The notes: a model not told the origin generated them from the sequence alone. DNA of 64,000 bases from an uncultured Eubacteriales bacterium (GCA_934462825.1 CAKSIP010000001.1:151246-215245); one strand, 5' to 3'; counted from the stretch's first letter, positions 51,678-60,000 are shown. Translations and numbers: made by a program.

Positions 51678-52523
51678 ATGAAATCTCACGAACAATATTT
51701 GAAAGAAATTTATGAAAAGGCAAGAATTGAAAAAATGCATAGGAAATTTGTTACACGGAGAGTGTTGACATTATGTTTTTCTTGCTGCTTAGCCCTTTCG
51801 CTGCTAATCTCTGTTTTGTTTGTTCAATCCAGATTAAATAAACCCGATGAAAGTGATAAAACCGGAAGCGCTACCGGTTCTTCCCCTAAGACGGATGCGC
51901 CGTATTATACCAGCGACCCCTTGCATTATAATTCCGTTAACGAACTGAAAAAGGCTATAAGCCAAGAAAATATAGAACAATTGTATGCACATGCTTCGAC
52001 AGCCGAACTTCCCCCGGAAAAGGCAAACGAACTAAAAGAAAATGTAAGAAAAATACAAGCGCAAGGAGTGATTGTTCCTTGTCTAAACGGCAAGGCAACA
52101 GAGCTTCGGAACAAAGACGGTTTGCCGAATATTTCGCTATTTATTTCAGAAGCATACGGACTCCCGTGGGTGTATTATTACCCCTTTGTCTCTACAGGGG
52201 AAAACTTTTATATCAAAATAACACGTTTGCCAAACCATGTTACACCCCAGCAAACCCTTTTGACTGCTTCGGAAGCGATAAAGGAATTGTCGCCCAATTC
52301 GCCCAATATTGGCAACCTTGGCGAACAGCACAAAGAGATTTATAATCAGCGCCTGCGTCTTCTCAACCGTGAAGTGACAGCTTTGATATGTGAATATAAA
52401 GCAGATAACAGAAGCAGTATTATGTTCATTTACGATGAGTTGCTTGTAGAAGTCCGGTGCAACCCGAAGGTTTGGGGCGATTCATGGTTTGCTGCATTAT
52501 CATTGGATTATTTGAATGAATAA
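51678..52523 (+). CDS. Membrane protein, probable ECF sigma-factor partner
   Basis: I do not recognise the family. The 281-residue product has a cytoplasmic N-terminus of about 28 residues, one membrane helix (VLTLCFSCCLALSLLISVLF, about 30-50) and a Ser/Thr/Pro linker. An outside domain of about 210 residues includes GLPWVYYYPFVSTGENFYIK. Its start codon directly follows the sigma-factor stop, and GGAGGT lies inside that gene. The order sigma factor then single-pass protein is the usual anti-sigma arrangement. The short cytoplasmic tail lacks a zinc-binding HXXXCXXC motif, so it is not a ZAS-type anti-sigma. An anti-sigma role is inference from position. Confidence 0.65.
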   Translation: MKSHEQYLKEIYEKARIEKMHRKFVTRRVLTLCFSCCLALSLLISVLFVQSRLNKPDESDKTGSATGSSPKTDAPYYTSDPLHYNSVNELKKAISQENIEQLYAHASTAELPPEKANELKENVRKIQAQGVIVPCLNGKATELRNKDGLPNISLFISEAYGLPWVYYYPFVSTGENFYIKITRLPNHVTPQQTLLTASEAIKELSPNSPNIGNLGEQHKEIYNQRLRLLNREVTALICEYKADNRSSIMFIYDELLVEVRCNPKVWGDSWFAALSLDYLNE

Positions 52524-52528
52524 GTGTT

Positions 52529-52560
52529 TCAGCGCAGAGGTTCAAAAACCTCTGCGCTGA
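52529..52560 (+). terminator. Terminator of the sigma-factor operon
   Basis: TCAGCGCAGAGGTT pairs perfectly with AACCTCTGCGCTGA (14 bp, 4-nt loop), five bases after the stop codon. Confidence 0.8.
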
Positions 52561-52636
52561 GTTTATTGTATAAAAAAAGCTACACCGATCGAAAATTTTG
52601 CGATAAAATCAAGAAATTCCGCAACAGAGGTTCGGC

Positions 52637-53536
52637 TTAAAAGGAGCGAACGCCATAATTTTTCAAGACGAGCTTTGCTCGTTCTATCTCCTCCGGAGTG
52701 GGGATCCATTCCTTCTTTCCGTTATCTTCTCCGCCGAGAAAGGTTGCCTTTTTTCCTCCGTAGGCGTGGTACGGAATCCATTCCACGCCATCAAAATTTT
52801 GCATGCTTTTTGCAAGCTTTGCCACGTTGGCGTAATGGGTGTCCTTCGTATTGATTCCCTTTACCAAAATACAGCGGAATCGAATCCTTGCTTTCATCCG
52901 ATTGATAAGAGTTAAATTGTTCAGGATGCTTTCGTTCGATACCCCCGTATATTGCTTATGGCGCAAGCAATCCGTGTCTTTGACATCAAACAGAAACAGA
53001 TCCACAAAAGGAACCGCTGCGCGCAAAATATCCGAATTGGCATACCCGCAGGTTTCTACCGCCGTGGAAATGCCTCGCTCTTTACAGGCTTTTAATAAGG
53101 CAACCGTCCTTTCGTTTTGTGCAAACGGTTCGCCGCCGGAAAGCGTTACGCCGCCAAGTTCTCCATAAAACGCACGGTCTTTTTCCACAACCGCCAATAT
53201 CGTTTCCATAGACATTTCCGTGCCGCAGATTTCTATTGCCTTTGTTGGGCAAACCTTGGCGCAGGCCCGGCACAAAACGCATTTTGTCCGGTCAATGCGG
53301 TGTACTTTCTCTATGGTATGGGCTTTTTGCGGGCAAACGCTTACGCAAGCATGACAGCGAATACATTTGTCAGGATAGAAAAGAAGCTCGGAAGTCCCTT
53401 TTTGCGTCTCGGGATTATGACACCATGCGCAACGCAAGGGACAGCCTTTCAAAAACACCGTGGTGCGGACGCCGGGGCCGTCGTGCATACAAAAGCGTTG
53501 GATCTCTGTCACTTTTAATTTTATATCAGTGCTCAT
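52637..53536 (-). CDS. Glycyl-radical enzyme activase (radical SAM)
   Basis: The activase abstracts a hydrogen atom from the glycine of its partner enzyme using S-adenosylmethionine. The 299-residue protein has the radical-SAM motif CPLRCAWC (CX3CX2C) near residue 32. An inserted ferredoxin-like domain carries two more cluster motifs, CIRCHACVSVCP near 58 and CVLCRACAKVCP near 86. This double-cluster insert is typical of activases other than plain PflA. LSGGEPFAQ near 130 is the SAM-binding GGE motif. It overlaps the end of the glycyl-radical enzyme gene by 11 bp, which supports a dedicated pair. Confidence 0.93.
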   Translation of the reverse strand: MSTDIKLKVTEIQRFCMHDGPGVRTTVFLKGCPLRCAWCHNPETQKGTSELLFYPDKCIRCHACVSVCPQKAHTIEKVHRIDRTKCVLCRACAKVCPTKAIEICGTEMSMETILAVVEKDRAFYGELGGVTLSGGEPFAQNERTVALLKACKERGISTAVETCGYANSDILRAAVPFVDLFLFDVKDTDCLRHKQYTGVSNESILNNLTLINRMKARIRFRCILVKGINTKDTHYANVAKLAKSMQNFDGVEWIPYHAYGGKKATFLGGEDNGKKEWIPTPEEIERAKLVLKNYGVRSF

Positions 53537-55655
53537 TTTGCTCGATCACCATATCCTGCCATTCTCTGTCAAGCGTTACGAACCTTGCGTTCCAGCCGGA
53601 AACACGCACCGAAAGGGTTTGATAGTTCTCGGGATGCTCCTGTGCCTCTCGAAGCAAGGCGGCGTCTACCACATCAAGTTGCATAAAGAACCCGCCAAGG
53701 GCGACAAAGCCTCGCAGCAATGCCATAAGCGCCTGCAAGCCATCCTCCCCCTCCACATGGGAGGGTAAGAGTTTAATATCAAGCGCCGCCCCGGTGGCAA
53801 GCTTTGAAAGATCGGCCTTGCAATAGGAGCGAATGACGGCCGTTGCCCCCTCCTTGTCGGTTCCCGGTGTGGGCGAGCAATTGGCGGCGAGCACCTCCCC
53901 CGATTTCCTTCCGTGGGGCGCCGCAAGACGCTCTTTCGACCACTCAAGCTGACGGCCAAAGGTGCTGACACCTGCAGGGAAACGGTAACCGCATTTCCCG
54001 TTAAAGGAAACGCAGATGTCCGCAAAATCCGAAAGCAAGCGGGCGGCGATTGCATCGACCTCATCCTCGTCATTGCCAAAATACACGTATTGATTCAGCA
54101 CGTATCTGCGGAGCGCTTCTTCTCCCTCCCAATTTTTGCGCAAAATGGCCAAAAGCTCGGCCAGCGTGATTTTCTTTTCCTCATAAACCAGCTTTTGGAT
54201 GGCATAAAGAGAGTTGACCGTATCGGCAAGCCCGCCGATGTGGGGAGAGTTTATATTATAGACAGGCCCTCCCTCCAGATAGGAAAGTCCCTTTTCTATA
54301 CAGTCCCCTTCAAACAAAGAAACGACGGTGCAGGGTCTGCGCCTTAACCATTTCCAATTCTTTGTCGGCAGACTGTTTTTATCAAAGCGTTTTTCGGTAT
54401 CATCAAAGATCCCCTTTATGCACTTGCGAAGGTCGGAGATATACGCGGCGTACAGTTCTTCAAAGCTCTCAAAATCGGCCGCCCCGTCATAGTTGCGAAG
54501 GGTTTGTTGTTGCAAGACCTGTAACGAATCAAACGGGGTGTACGAGAAAAAGGTTTTTCCGGGTATTTGTACTTCCCAGCAGCCGTCGTTGGCAAAGGCC
54601 CGGGCCTCCCGCTCGTCATACCCATCCTTCCCAAGGGCGGAAAGCACCAAATCCTCATTATAAACGGCAAGGATGCCTCCCCCATATCTCATAACCTCGG
54701 CCACTCGGCGTAAAAGTTTTTCATCCGTATTTGAATTGATTCGCACCGTCGTGGGAAAATCACTGATGCCGAGTTCTTCGAGTATATCCAGGACGAGGAA
54801 GGTAACTTCATTGGTTACCTCTTTCCTGTTTCGGTCGATACCGCCAAGCAAAATGTTCTGATAGTGCTGTGCGTCTCCGCTGCCGATAAACTGACCGTTT
54901 ACCCATTCGCAGCCTTTTATAAAGAAATGCGCCAATATCTCACGAGCCTCATCAAGGGTGATTTTGCCGTTTTGCAAGTCCTTTTCAAGATAATCGCCAA
55001 GCAACCAATCCAGCCGTCCGATCCCCGGCCAATTGCCGCAAAGTCGGATAAAGGCAAAGGCAAACCAAAGACTTTGTACCGCTTCATAAAAGCTTTCGGC
55101 GGGTTCAAAAGGAACGCGTTTCAGGTTTTCATAATTTGCCTTATACTGACAGGACTTGCCCAGCGCATCCAAATAACGTCTGTGCCAGAGAGCAAAAGCA
55201 TCCAGGCAATTCAGACAGCTCTTTGCGAAAGCCTCCTTTTCTGTACCGCGATATTTCTCATAGGCGTCTTCGGCGACGGTTCTTATGTAGTTGATTCCCT
55301 TTTTCAGCACAGTTTCAAAATCAACGGTCAAATGGCTGACGCTTTCGTCTATCTTCTTGCCTTGATAGGTAGCGGGAATCGCATGGCGGATGGCGTAGCC
55401 GAGCGTCGCGGCGCCACTGATCTTTTCCCCCTTGCAAATGCGGATCGGAGCCTCCTTGCAAATCGTTTGTATGGCAATATCATATTTTTCAAGGCTTGAA
55501 AGCTCGGAAAAATTTTCAACCGAATCGAGAGGCACCGCCATAACCCTAAGCGTATCCAAGCCGTATTTCCGATTCAGAGATTCATAGGCAAAGCGCCTTG
55601 TTTCTTCGGACAGCCGAATCGGCCTTTGTTTTCCGTTTTGCGAATAAAAATCCAT
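53526..55655 (-). CDS. Glycyl-radical enzyme of unassigned substrate (PFL family)
   Basis: The 709-residue protein belongs to the pyruvate formate-lyase-like family. The C-terminal radical loop is RVSGWNARFVTL, with the radical glycine near residue 687. The active-site cysteine is in FANDGCWEVQIPG (Cys near 359, Glu near 361). Most dehydratase or lyase members have GCVE, so Trp between Cys and Glu is unusual, and the second PFL cysteine is absent. This excludes a true pyruvate formate-lyase. The ATG at 55655 follows a perfect GGAGGTG. It is co-transcribed with its activase from the promoter at 55678-55706 and faces an AraC regulator. The substrate is unknown. Confidence 0.9.
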   Translation of the reverse strand: MDFYSQNGKQRPIRLSEETRRFAYESLNRKYGLDTLRVMAVPLDSVENFSELSSLEKYDIAIQTICKEAPIRICKGEKISGAATLGYAIRHAIPATYQGKKIDESVSHLTVDFETVLKKGINYIRTVAEDAYEKYRGTEKEAFAKSCLNCLDAFALWHRRYLDALGKSCQYKANYENLKRVPFEPAESFYEAVQSLWFAFAFIRLCGNWPGIGRLDWLLGDYLEKDLQNGKITLDEAREILAHFFIKGCEWVNGQFIGSGDAQHYQNILLGGIDRNRKEVTNEVTFLVLDILEELGISDFPTTVRINSNTDEKLLRRVAEVMRYGGGILAVYNEDLVLSALGKDGYDEREARAFANDGCWEVQIPGKTFFSYTPFDSLQVLQQQTLRNYDGAADFESFEELYAAYISDLRKCIKGIFDDTEKRFDKNSLPTKNWKWLRRRPCTVVSLFEGDCIEKGLSYLEGGPVYNINSPHIGGLADTVNSLYAIQKLVYEEKKITLAELLAILRKNWEGEEALRRYVLNQYVYFGNDEDEVDAIAARLLSDFADICVSFNGKCGYRFPAGVSTFGRQLEWSKERLAAPHGRKSGEVLAANCSPTPGTDKEGATAVIRSYCKADLSKLATGAALDIKLLPSHVEGEDGLQALMALLRGFVALGGFFMQLDVVDAALLREAQEHPENYQTLSVRVSGWNARFVTLDREWQDMVIEQNEH

Positions 55656-55677
55656 AGTATCACCTCCGGATAATATT

Positions 55678-55706
55678 ATTATACAGAACAAAATTATCAA
55701 ATTCAA
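55678..55706 (-). promoter_or_regulatory. Promoter of the glycyl-radical enzyme operon
   Basis: On the minus strand TTGAAT (55701-55706) and TATAAT (55678-55683) have a 17-bp spacer. Its -35 box directly abuts that of the divergent AraC promoter. Confidence 0.75.
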
Positions 55707-55735
55707 TTGACAATAATACGATTTCTATGTACAAT
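55707..55735 (+). promoter_or_regulatory. Promoter of the AraC-family regulator gene
   Basis: TTGACA (55707-55712) and TACAAT (55730-55735) have a 17-bp spacer. Transcription should start near 55742, which rules out the ATG at 55727 as a start codon. Confidence 0.75.
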
Positions 55736-55753
55736 ACTATTGAGGTGAGGCTT

Positions 55754-56542
55754 TTGAAAATAACAAGCGCACAAATAAAGCAGTTTAAAAAAGGCGGATT
55801 TTTTTCTGCGCACAACGAAAATGTCCAGCACATAAAAATCTTGCCATACCTGTCCATCGTACAATCCGTGGAAGGAAGCTATGACATTGCCATAGGTTCC
55901 GGCCCGACACAACAAACCGGGGATGGCGGCTTTTTTATCGCGCCCGCAAACGTCAAGCAAACGATTGTGCATCATGTCAATAAAAAAAGCGGACAAATGA
56001 ATTGCCGCTGGATTTTTATTGATATGGAAGTAAACAAGTCCGTTCCCTTAGATTCGCTGTATCAATTTCCCGTTGTTATCAACGATGATCGAAAAATCGA
56101 GCTCCATCGGCTGTTTGACCGGTTGTTTGAAACAAACAATATATGGAGAAATTATAGCGATTTGTATGCCTTGACAGAACAGTTGTTGCAAACGGCCACG
56201 CCGATCCCCAAGGAAACGAACACAGGCGTACAGCGCGCCATTGCATATATGGCAGAACATTACCAAAAGCCAATCACAATTCAAGATTTGGCGAATATTG
56301 CGAATATGTCCGAATCGAATTTTTATGCCGTTTTTAAGAAGCACAAAGGAATTTCTCCGATTGCTTTTCTAAACAGCTATCGATTATCCATGGCGGCCGA
56401 TAAACTCATTGAAACCGCCTTTACGATCCATGAAATCAGCAGTTCGGTAGGAATCCATGATTCCCTATACTTTAGCAAATTATTTAAGAAAACCTACGGC
56501 ATTGCGCCGAAAGAATATCGCCAAACGTTTCGTCATTCATAG
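55754..56542 (+). CDS. AraC family transcriptional regulator
   Basis: The 262-residue regulator has an N-terminal cupin-like ligand domain (about 1-140) and a C-terminal AraC DNA-binding domain with two helix-turn-helix units (about 160-258). The first includes TIQDLANIANMSESNFYAVF. The second includes TIHEISSSVGIHDSLYFSKL, followed by the hallmark FKKTYGIAPKEYRQ. I place the start at a TTG at 55754 because GAGGTGAGG lies just before it and the promoter maps downstream of the ATG at 55727. Divergent placement suggests that it activates the glycyl-radical enzyme operon in response to the substrate. Confidence 0.9.
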   Translation: MKITSAQIKQFKKGGFFSAHNENVQHIKILPYLSIVQSVEGSYDIAIGSGPTQQTGDGGFFIAPANVKQTIVHHVNKKSGQMNCRWIFIDMEVNKSVPLDSLYQFPVVINDDRKIELHRLFDRLFETNNIWRNYSDLYALTEQLLQTATPIPKETNTGVQRAIAYMAEHYQKPITIQDLANIANMSESNFYAVFKKHKGISPIAFLNSYRLSMAADKLIETAFTIHEISSSVGIHDSLYFSKLFKKTYGIAPKEYRQTFRHS

Positions 56543-56648
56543 GCTTCATGGGCTTCTGCCGCTCAACCCATCCATGGATGATAGAGATACAACGCCTGCC
56601 CATACGGCAAAATAGCGATGGAAAAAACAAAAGCGAAAAAAGCAAAGA

Positions 56649-56682
56649 AAAAGCCCTGAAATCAAGCGATTTCAAGGCTTTT
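56649..56682 (-). terminator. Terminator of the tRNA-Leu/tRNA-fMet unit
   Basis: On the minus strand AAAAGCCTTGAAATC pairs with GATTTCAGGGCTTTT (15 bp, one G-T), 4-nt loop, six bases after the tRNA. Confidence 0.85.
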
Positions 56683-56687
56683 TAATT

Positions 56688-56765
<78 letters not shown>

Positions 56766-56775
56766 GTATGAAAAT

Positions 56776-56864
56776 TGGTGCCGGAAACGGGAATCGAACC
56801 CGTACGATACTCACGTATCACGGGATTTTAAGTCCCGGGCGTCTACCTATTCCGCCATTCCGGC
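56776..56864 (-). tRNA. tRNA-Leu (anticodon TAA)
   Basis: This is an 89-nt class II tRNA. The acceptor GCCGGAA pairs with TTCCGGC and CCA is encoded. The anticodon loop CTTAAAA gives TAA, and the long variable arm is a strong GATACGTGAGTATC hairpin. It is the first gene of a two-tRNA unit with tRNA-fMet. Confidence 0.93.
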
Positions 56865-56891
56865 CTGCGAGACGTCACTTATTACTTAGAT

Positions 56892-56920
56892 AGTATAGCA
56901 CCTTTCTCCCTCTGTGTCAA
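56892..56920 (-). promoter_or_regulatory. Promoter of the tRNA-Leu/tRNA-fMet unit
   Basis: On the minus strand perfect TTGACA (56915-56920) and TATACT (56892-56897) have a 17-bp spacer. Confidence 0.85.
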
Positions 56921-56976
56921 GGCTTTTTTGAAAAATCCTTGCAAAAAAAATTGCAGGGTGCCACGCAAACCGGTTC

Positions 56977-57005
56977 TTGATTTTGCGCCGAGATTGTGGC
57001 ATAAT
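56977..57005 (+). promoter_or_regulatory. Promoter of the cyclase-family gene
   Basis: TTGATT (56977-56982) and CATAAT (57000-57005) have a 17-bp spacer, 50 bp before the ATG. Confidence 0.7.
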
Positions 57006-57054
57006 TAGATAGCACCCATCGGAATTTGCAAAGGAGAAAAAGGAGAAAAACGAA

Positions 57055-57654
57055 ATGAAAATCTATGACATTTCCCAGGAGGTTTTCGGCTGTCAGGTAT
57101 ATCCCGGCGATCCGGTACCCGAAAAAAGGCGACTTTGTTCCATAGAACAAGGCGATCCGTGTAACCTGACGGCTTTTAGCATGTGCGCACACAACGGCAC
57201 GCATATCGACGCGCCGTTTCATTTTATCAAAGACGGAAAAGCGGTCGATTCCATCAACTTAGCTACCTTTGTCGGCATGGCCTATGTGGCAGAGCATCAG
57301 GGAATCGTCTCCGGCGACGACGCCGCCCAAATCCTTGAAAAAGCCAAAAAGCAGAACCCGGAAGCAGGAAAGCGGATTCTTATCAAGGGAAACGCCGAGA
57401 TTTCGTTGGAAGCGGCCAACGTATTTTCCGCCTCGGGAATCCTACTGCTCGGCAACGAATCCCAAACGGTCGGGCCTGAAGACGCCCCGATGGAAGTGCA
57501 CCTCGCCCTGCTGGGAGCCGGGATCGTACTGCTGGAAGGAATCCGGTTGGCCGAGGTTGCGGACGGGGCTTATTTCTTAAATGCAGCGCCATTGAAGCTG
57601 TCCGGGGCGGACGGTTCGCCCTGCAGAGCCATATTGATCGCGGCCGAGAGATAA
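57055..57654 (+). CDS. Cyclase family metal hydrolase (kynurenine-formamidase-like)
   Basis: The 199-residue protein belongs to the cyclase family (PF04199), which includes bacterial kynurenine formamidases and related amidases. The metal-binding signature HNGTHIDAPFHF (HxGTHxDxPxHF) lies at about residues 44-55. The start YDISQEVFGCQVYPGDP and the later LLGNESQTVGPEDAPMEVHL block match the fold. AAGGAG precedes the ATG. The gene is alone with its own promoter and terminator, and there are no tryptophan-degradation neighbours, so the true substrate may be another formamide, amide or lactone. Confidence 0.88.
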   Translation: MKIYDISQEVFGCQVYPGDPVPEKRRLCSIEQGDPCNLTAFSMCAHNGTHIDAPFHFIKDGKAVDSINLATFVGMAYVAEHQGIVSGDDAAQILEKAKKQNPEAGKRILIKGNAEISLEAANVFSASGILLLGNESQTVGPEDAPMEVHLALLGAGIVLLEGIRLAEVADGAYFLNAAPLKLSGADGSPCRAILIAAER

Positions 57655-57687
57655 CGCACGGATCCCCTCCCCTTTTCCATTGATATA

Positions 57688-57726
57688 CAAAAGCCAAACG
57701 CTCGGCAACCGAGCGTTTGGCTTTTG
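57688..57726. terminator. Bidirectional terminator between convergent genes
   Basis: CAAAAGCCAAACGCTCGG pairs perfectly with its complement (18 bp) around a 3-nt loop. A and T tracts at the stem base suit both directions. Confidence 0.9.
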
Positions 57727-57795
57727 CGTATAGGCAGGCAGGTGCCACGTGTAGCAGGCGGCGACGCGCCGTTTGCAAGCAAGGGGCATCGGCGG

Positions 57796-58527
57796 TCAAG
57801 AAAGCACTTGACCGTCCGTGGAGATCGTGACGATCTGCCACGGGATAAATTTGCCGCTGTTTTTCAGCGCCGTGGTCGCCGCCTGGGCAAGTCCTCCGCA
57901 GCAGGGAACCTCCATTCGGACAACGGTGACGCTTTTTATGTCGTTTTCGCGGATGATTGCCGTCAGCTTCTCAGCATAGTCCACCCCATCCAGCTTCGGG
58001 CAACCCACAAGCGTGATGTGTCCCTTAATGAACCGCTCATGAAATGCCGCGTATGCGTAAGCGGTGCAATCGGCGGCGATCAGCAGCTTGGCGCCGTCAA
58101 AATACGGAGCGTTCACGGGGACGAGCTTGATTTGTACCGGCCACTGCGCAAGGCGGCTGACCGGCTCGGCAGACACCGCCGCAGGGCTTTCGCTTTCGGC
58201 ATGCTCAATTCTTCTTGACCTGGTTCCGGGGCAACCGCACGGCAGTGTCATCCCTTCTTTTCTCATCTTTTCCTGCTTTTCCTGCATCATTTTTTGCTTA
58301 TTTGCCATGACCGCGGCCTCATCGTAGGCGGCGGCTTCGCGCTCCACAAACGAAATGGCGCCGGTGGGACAGGCGGGCAGGCAGTCGCCGAGGCCGTCGC
58401 AGTAATCGTCCCGCATCAACTTTGCTTTTCCGTCCACCATGGCGATGGCACCCTCATGACAAGCGGCGGCGCAGGCACCGCAACCGTTGCATTGTTCTCT
58501 GTCAATGGCAATAATTCTTCTTTTCAT
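57796..58527 (-). CDS. Two-[4Fe-4S] ferredoxin-domain protein with C-terminal redox domain
   Basis: The 243-residue protein has two cluster motifs, CNGCGACAAAC near residue 13 and CDGLGDCLPAC near 43. In the second the first spacing is widened, with Leu-Gly in place of a Cys (CxxxxxCxxxC), so its cluster ligands differ from a standard CX2CX2CX3C. A Lys/Met-rich linker and a CGCPG motif near 99 follow. The C-terminal domain has IAADCTAYAY, LVGCPKLD and MEVPCCGGL, with further possible cluster or thiol ligands. AAGGAGG precedes the ATG. It diverges from a Crp/Fnr regulator; the same pair occurs in other anaerobes near hydroxylamine-reductase (Hcp) genes, as I recall. The function is unproven. 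Confidence 0.83.
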   Translation of the reverse strand: MKRRIIAIDREQCNGCGACAAACHEGAIAMVDGKAKLMRDDYCDGLGDCLPACPTGAISFVEREAAAYDEAAVMANKQKMMQEKQEKMRKEGMTLPCGCPGTRSRRIEHAESESPAAVSAEPVSRLAQWPVQIKLVPVNAPYFDGAKLLIAADCTAYAYAAFHERFIKGHITLVGCPKLDGVDYAEKLTAIIRENDIKSVTVVRMEVPCCGGLAQAATTALKNSGKFIPWQIVTISTDGQVLS

Positions 58528-58538
58528 AAAAAACCTCC

Positions 58539-58567
58539 TTGCTTTTCTGCCTGTATTATAGTATAAT
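58539..58567 (+). promoter_or_regulatory. Promoter of the Crp/Fnr-type regulator gene
   Basis: TTGCTT (58539-58544) and perfect TATAAT (58562-58567) have a 17-bp spacer. Confidence 0.65.
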
Positions 58568-58595
58568 AGAATCAACAAGTCGATTGAATTTTCAA
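58560..58595 (-). promoter_or_regulatory. Possible regulator site and -10 box of the ferredoxin gene
   Basis: On the minus strand TATACT (58560-58565) lacks a good -35. An inverted pair TTGAA-TT-TTCAA (58584-58595) is centred about 36 bp before the expected start, close to where an activating Crp/Fnr dimer sits. This suggests that the neighbouring regulator activates the ferredoxin gene. Confidence 0.35.
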
Positions 58596-58611
58596 CGAAA
58601 GAAGAATTTTT

Positions 58612-59274
58612 ATGAAAGAATTTTTGCACATTCTCAGTTCTTCCCGGCTGTTTTCGGGCATTTCGGAGGAGGAGCTTGCCCCGATGCTCTCTTGCCTTGG
58701 GGCAAGAACGGAAGCCTTTCCCAAAGAAGCCTTTCTGCTTCGCGTCGGGGACACGGCGGAATCCATCGGAGTGGTTTTATCCGGAAGCGTCCTTATCCTG
58801 CAGGAGGATCTTTGGGGGAACCGGAATATCCTTTCCAAAGTGGGTCCGGGGCAGGTCTACGCCGCCGCCTTCGCCTGCGCGCCCGGCGCGGTACTGAATG
58901 TCAGCGTCATGACGGAAACGCCGGCCACGGTCATGCTCCTGAATGTCCGGCGGATTCTTACCGTCTGTTCTTCCGCTTGTGAGCATCACAACCGCATCAT
59001 ACGGAATCTGCTGGCCGAGCTGGCCGAAAAAAATCTGCTTCAGAACGAAAAGCTCACCCACATGGGGCAACGGACAACCCGAAACAAGCTGATGTCCTAT
59101 CTTTCGGCGGAAGCACAGCGGCTCGGGCGGTATGAATTTGACATTCCCTTTTCCCGGCAACAGCTGGCGGATTATCTCGCGGTGGAGCGCAGCGGGCTTT
59201 CGCTTGAGCTTGGAAAAATGCAGCGGGACGGACTGCTTACCTTTCGCAAAAATCATTTTGTCCTGAAATTGTAA
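58612..59274 (+). CDS. Crp/Fnr family transcriptional regulator
   Basis: The 220-residue regulator has a cyclic-nucleotide-binding-like beta barrel at about 15-130 (VLSGSVLILQEDLWGNRNIL) and a winged helix at about 150-215. The recognition part is SRQQLADYLAVERSGLSLEL. The arginine of the cAMP pocket is absent, and the N-terminal Cys cluster of Fnr is missing, so the signal is neither cAMP nor a classic Fnr cluster; NO, haem or redox are possible. The Shine-Dalgarno (GAAAGAAG) is weak. It diverges from the ferredoxin-like gene, which it probably controls. Confidence 0.88.
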   Translation: MKEFLHILSSSRLFSGISEEELAPMLSCLGARTEAFPKEAFLLRVGDTAESIGVVLSGSVLILQEDLWGNRNILSKVGPGQVYAAAFACAPGAVLNVSVMTETPATVMLLNVRRILTVCSSACEHHNRIIRNLLAELAEKNLLQNEKLTHMGQRTTRNKLMSYLSAEAQRLGRYEFDIPFSRQQLADYLAVERSGLSLELGKMQRDGLLTFRKNHFVLKL

Positions 59275-59328
59275 GGCGGCCGCCGCGTTTCCCGCCCATT
59301 GAATTTTTATATAAGCAGAGGTGCGATC

Positions 59329-60000
59329 ATGATCAAAATACTTTTGGTGGAGGACGATGCAACCATCGTCGCCAACCTGACCGAATATCTGAACAGCGAG
59401 GGGTATCTCGTCCGAAGCGTGTCCGGGCAATCCGCCGCTCTGCAGCTTTTGGCAAAGGAGCGGGCGGATCTGGTGCTGCTGGACGTGTCTTTGACGGAGG
59501 GCAACGGCTTTGCGGCCTGCAAGGCGATCAAGGCCGAATTTGGCATCCCCGTGATTTTTCTCACCGCATCGGGCGATGAGTTCAGCACCGTTACGGGCTT
59601 TGACCTTGGGGCTGACGATTACATCCCCAAGCCGTTTCGCCCGCGAGAGCTTTTGTCACGCATCAAAAATGTTCTCCGGCTCACCGGCAGTACGGGAAAG
59701 ACCGTCAAGCTCGGCGATGTGGTGGTAGATACCGAAAAAGGCACCGCGATGAAAAACAACAAGGATTTGTTTCTCTCGGCACTTGAATACCGCCTTTTGC
59801 TGGTTTTCATCAACAATCGCGGCCGGCTCCTCACGCGGGAACAGCTTTTGGACTCTCTATGGGATGCGGCCGGTGCTTATGTCAACGACAACACCCTGAC
59901 GGTATATATCAAACGCCTGCGGGAGAAGATCGAGGACGATCCCTCCAATCCGAAGATCCTTCTGACGGTGCGCGGAATCGGATATAAGGTGGACGCATGA
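59329..60000 (+). CDS. OmpR/PhoB family response regulator
   Basis: The 223-residue regulator has a receiver domain at 1-120. The phosphorylated aspartate is in VLLDVSL near residue 52, the acidic pocket is LLVEDDA near 5 and the switch lysine is in YIPKPF near 102. The OmpR winged helix covers about 130-223 and ends with TLTVYIKRLREKIEDDPSNP and RGIGYKV. The ATG at 59329 follows AGAGGTG. Its stop overlaps the histidine kinase start by 4 bp (ATGA). Confidence 0.94.
   Translation: MIKILLVEDDATIVANLTEYLNSEGYLVRSVSGQSAALQLLAKERADLVLLDVSLTEGNGFAACKAIKAEFGIPVIFLTASGDEFSTVTGFDLGADDYIPKPFRPRELLSRIKNVLRLTGSTGKTVKLGDVVVDTEKGTAMKNNKDLFLSALEYRLLLVFINNRGRLLTREQLLDSLWDAAGAYVNDNTLTVYIKRLREKIEDDPSNPKILLTVRGIGYKVDA

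Noticed and set aside
53526..55655. Annotation as pyruvate formate-lyase
   Set aside because: The two adjacent catalytic cysteines of PFL are missing; only a single Cys in a GCWE context is present.
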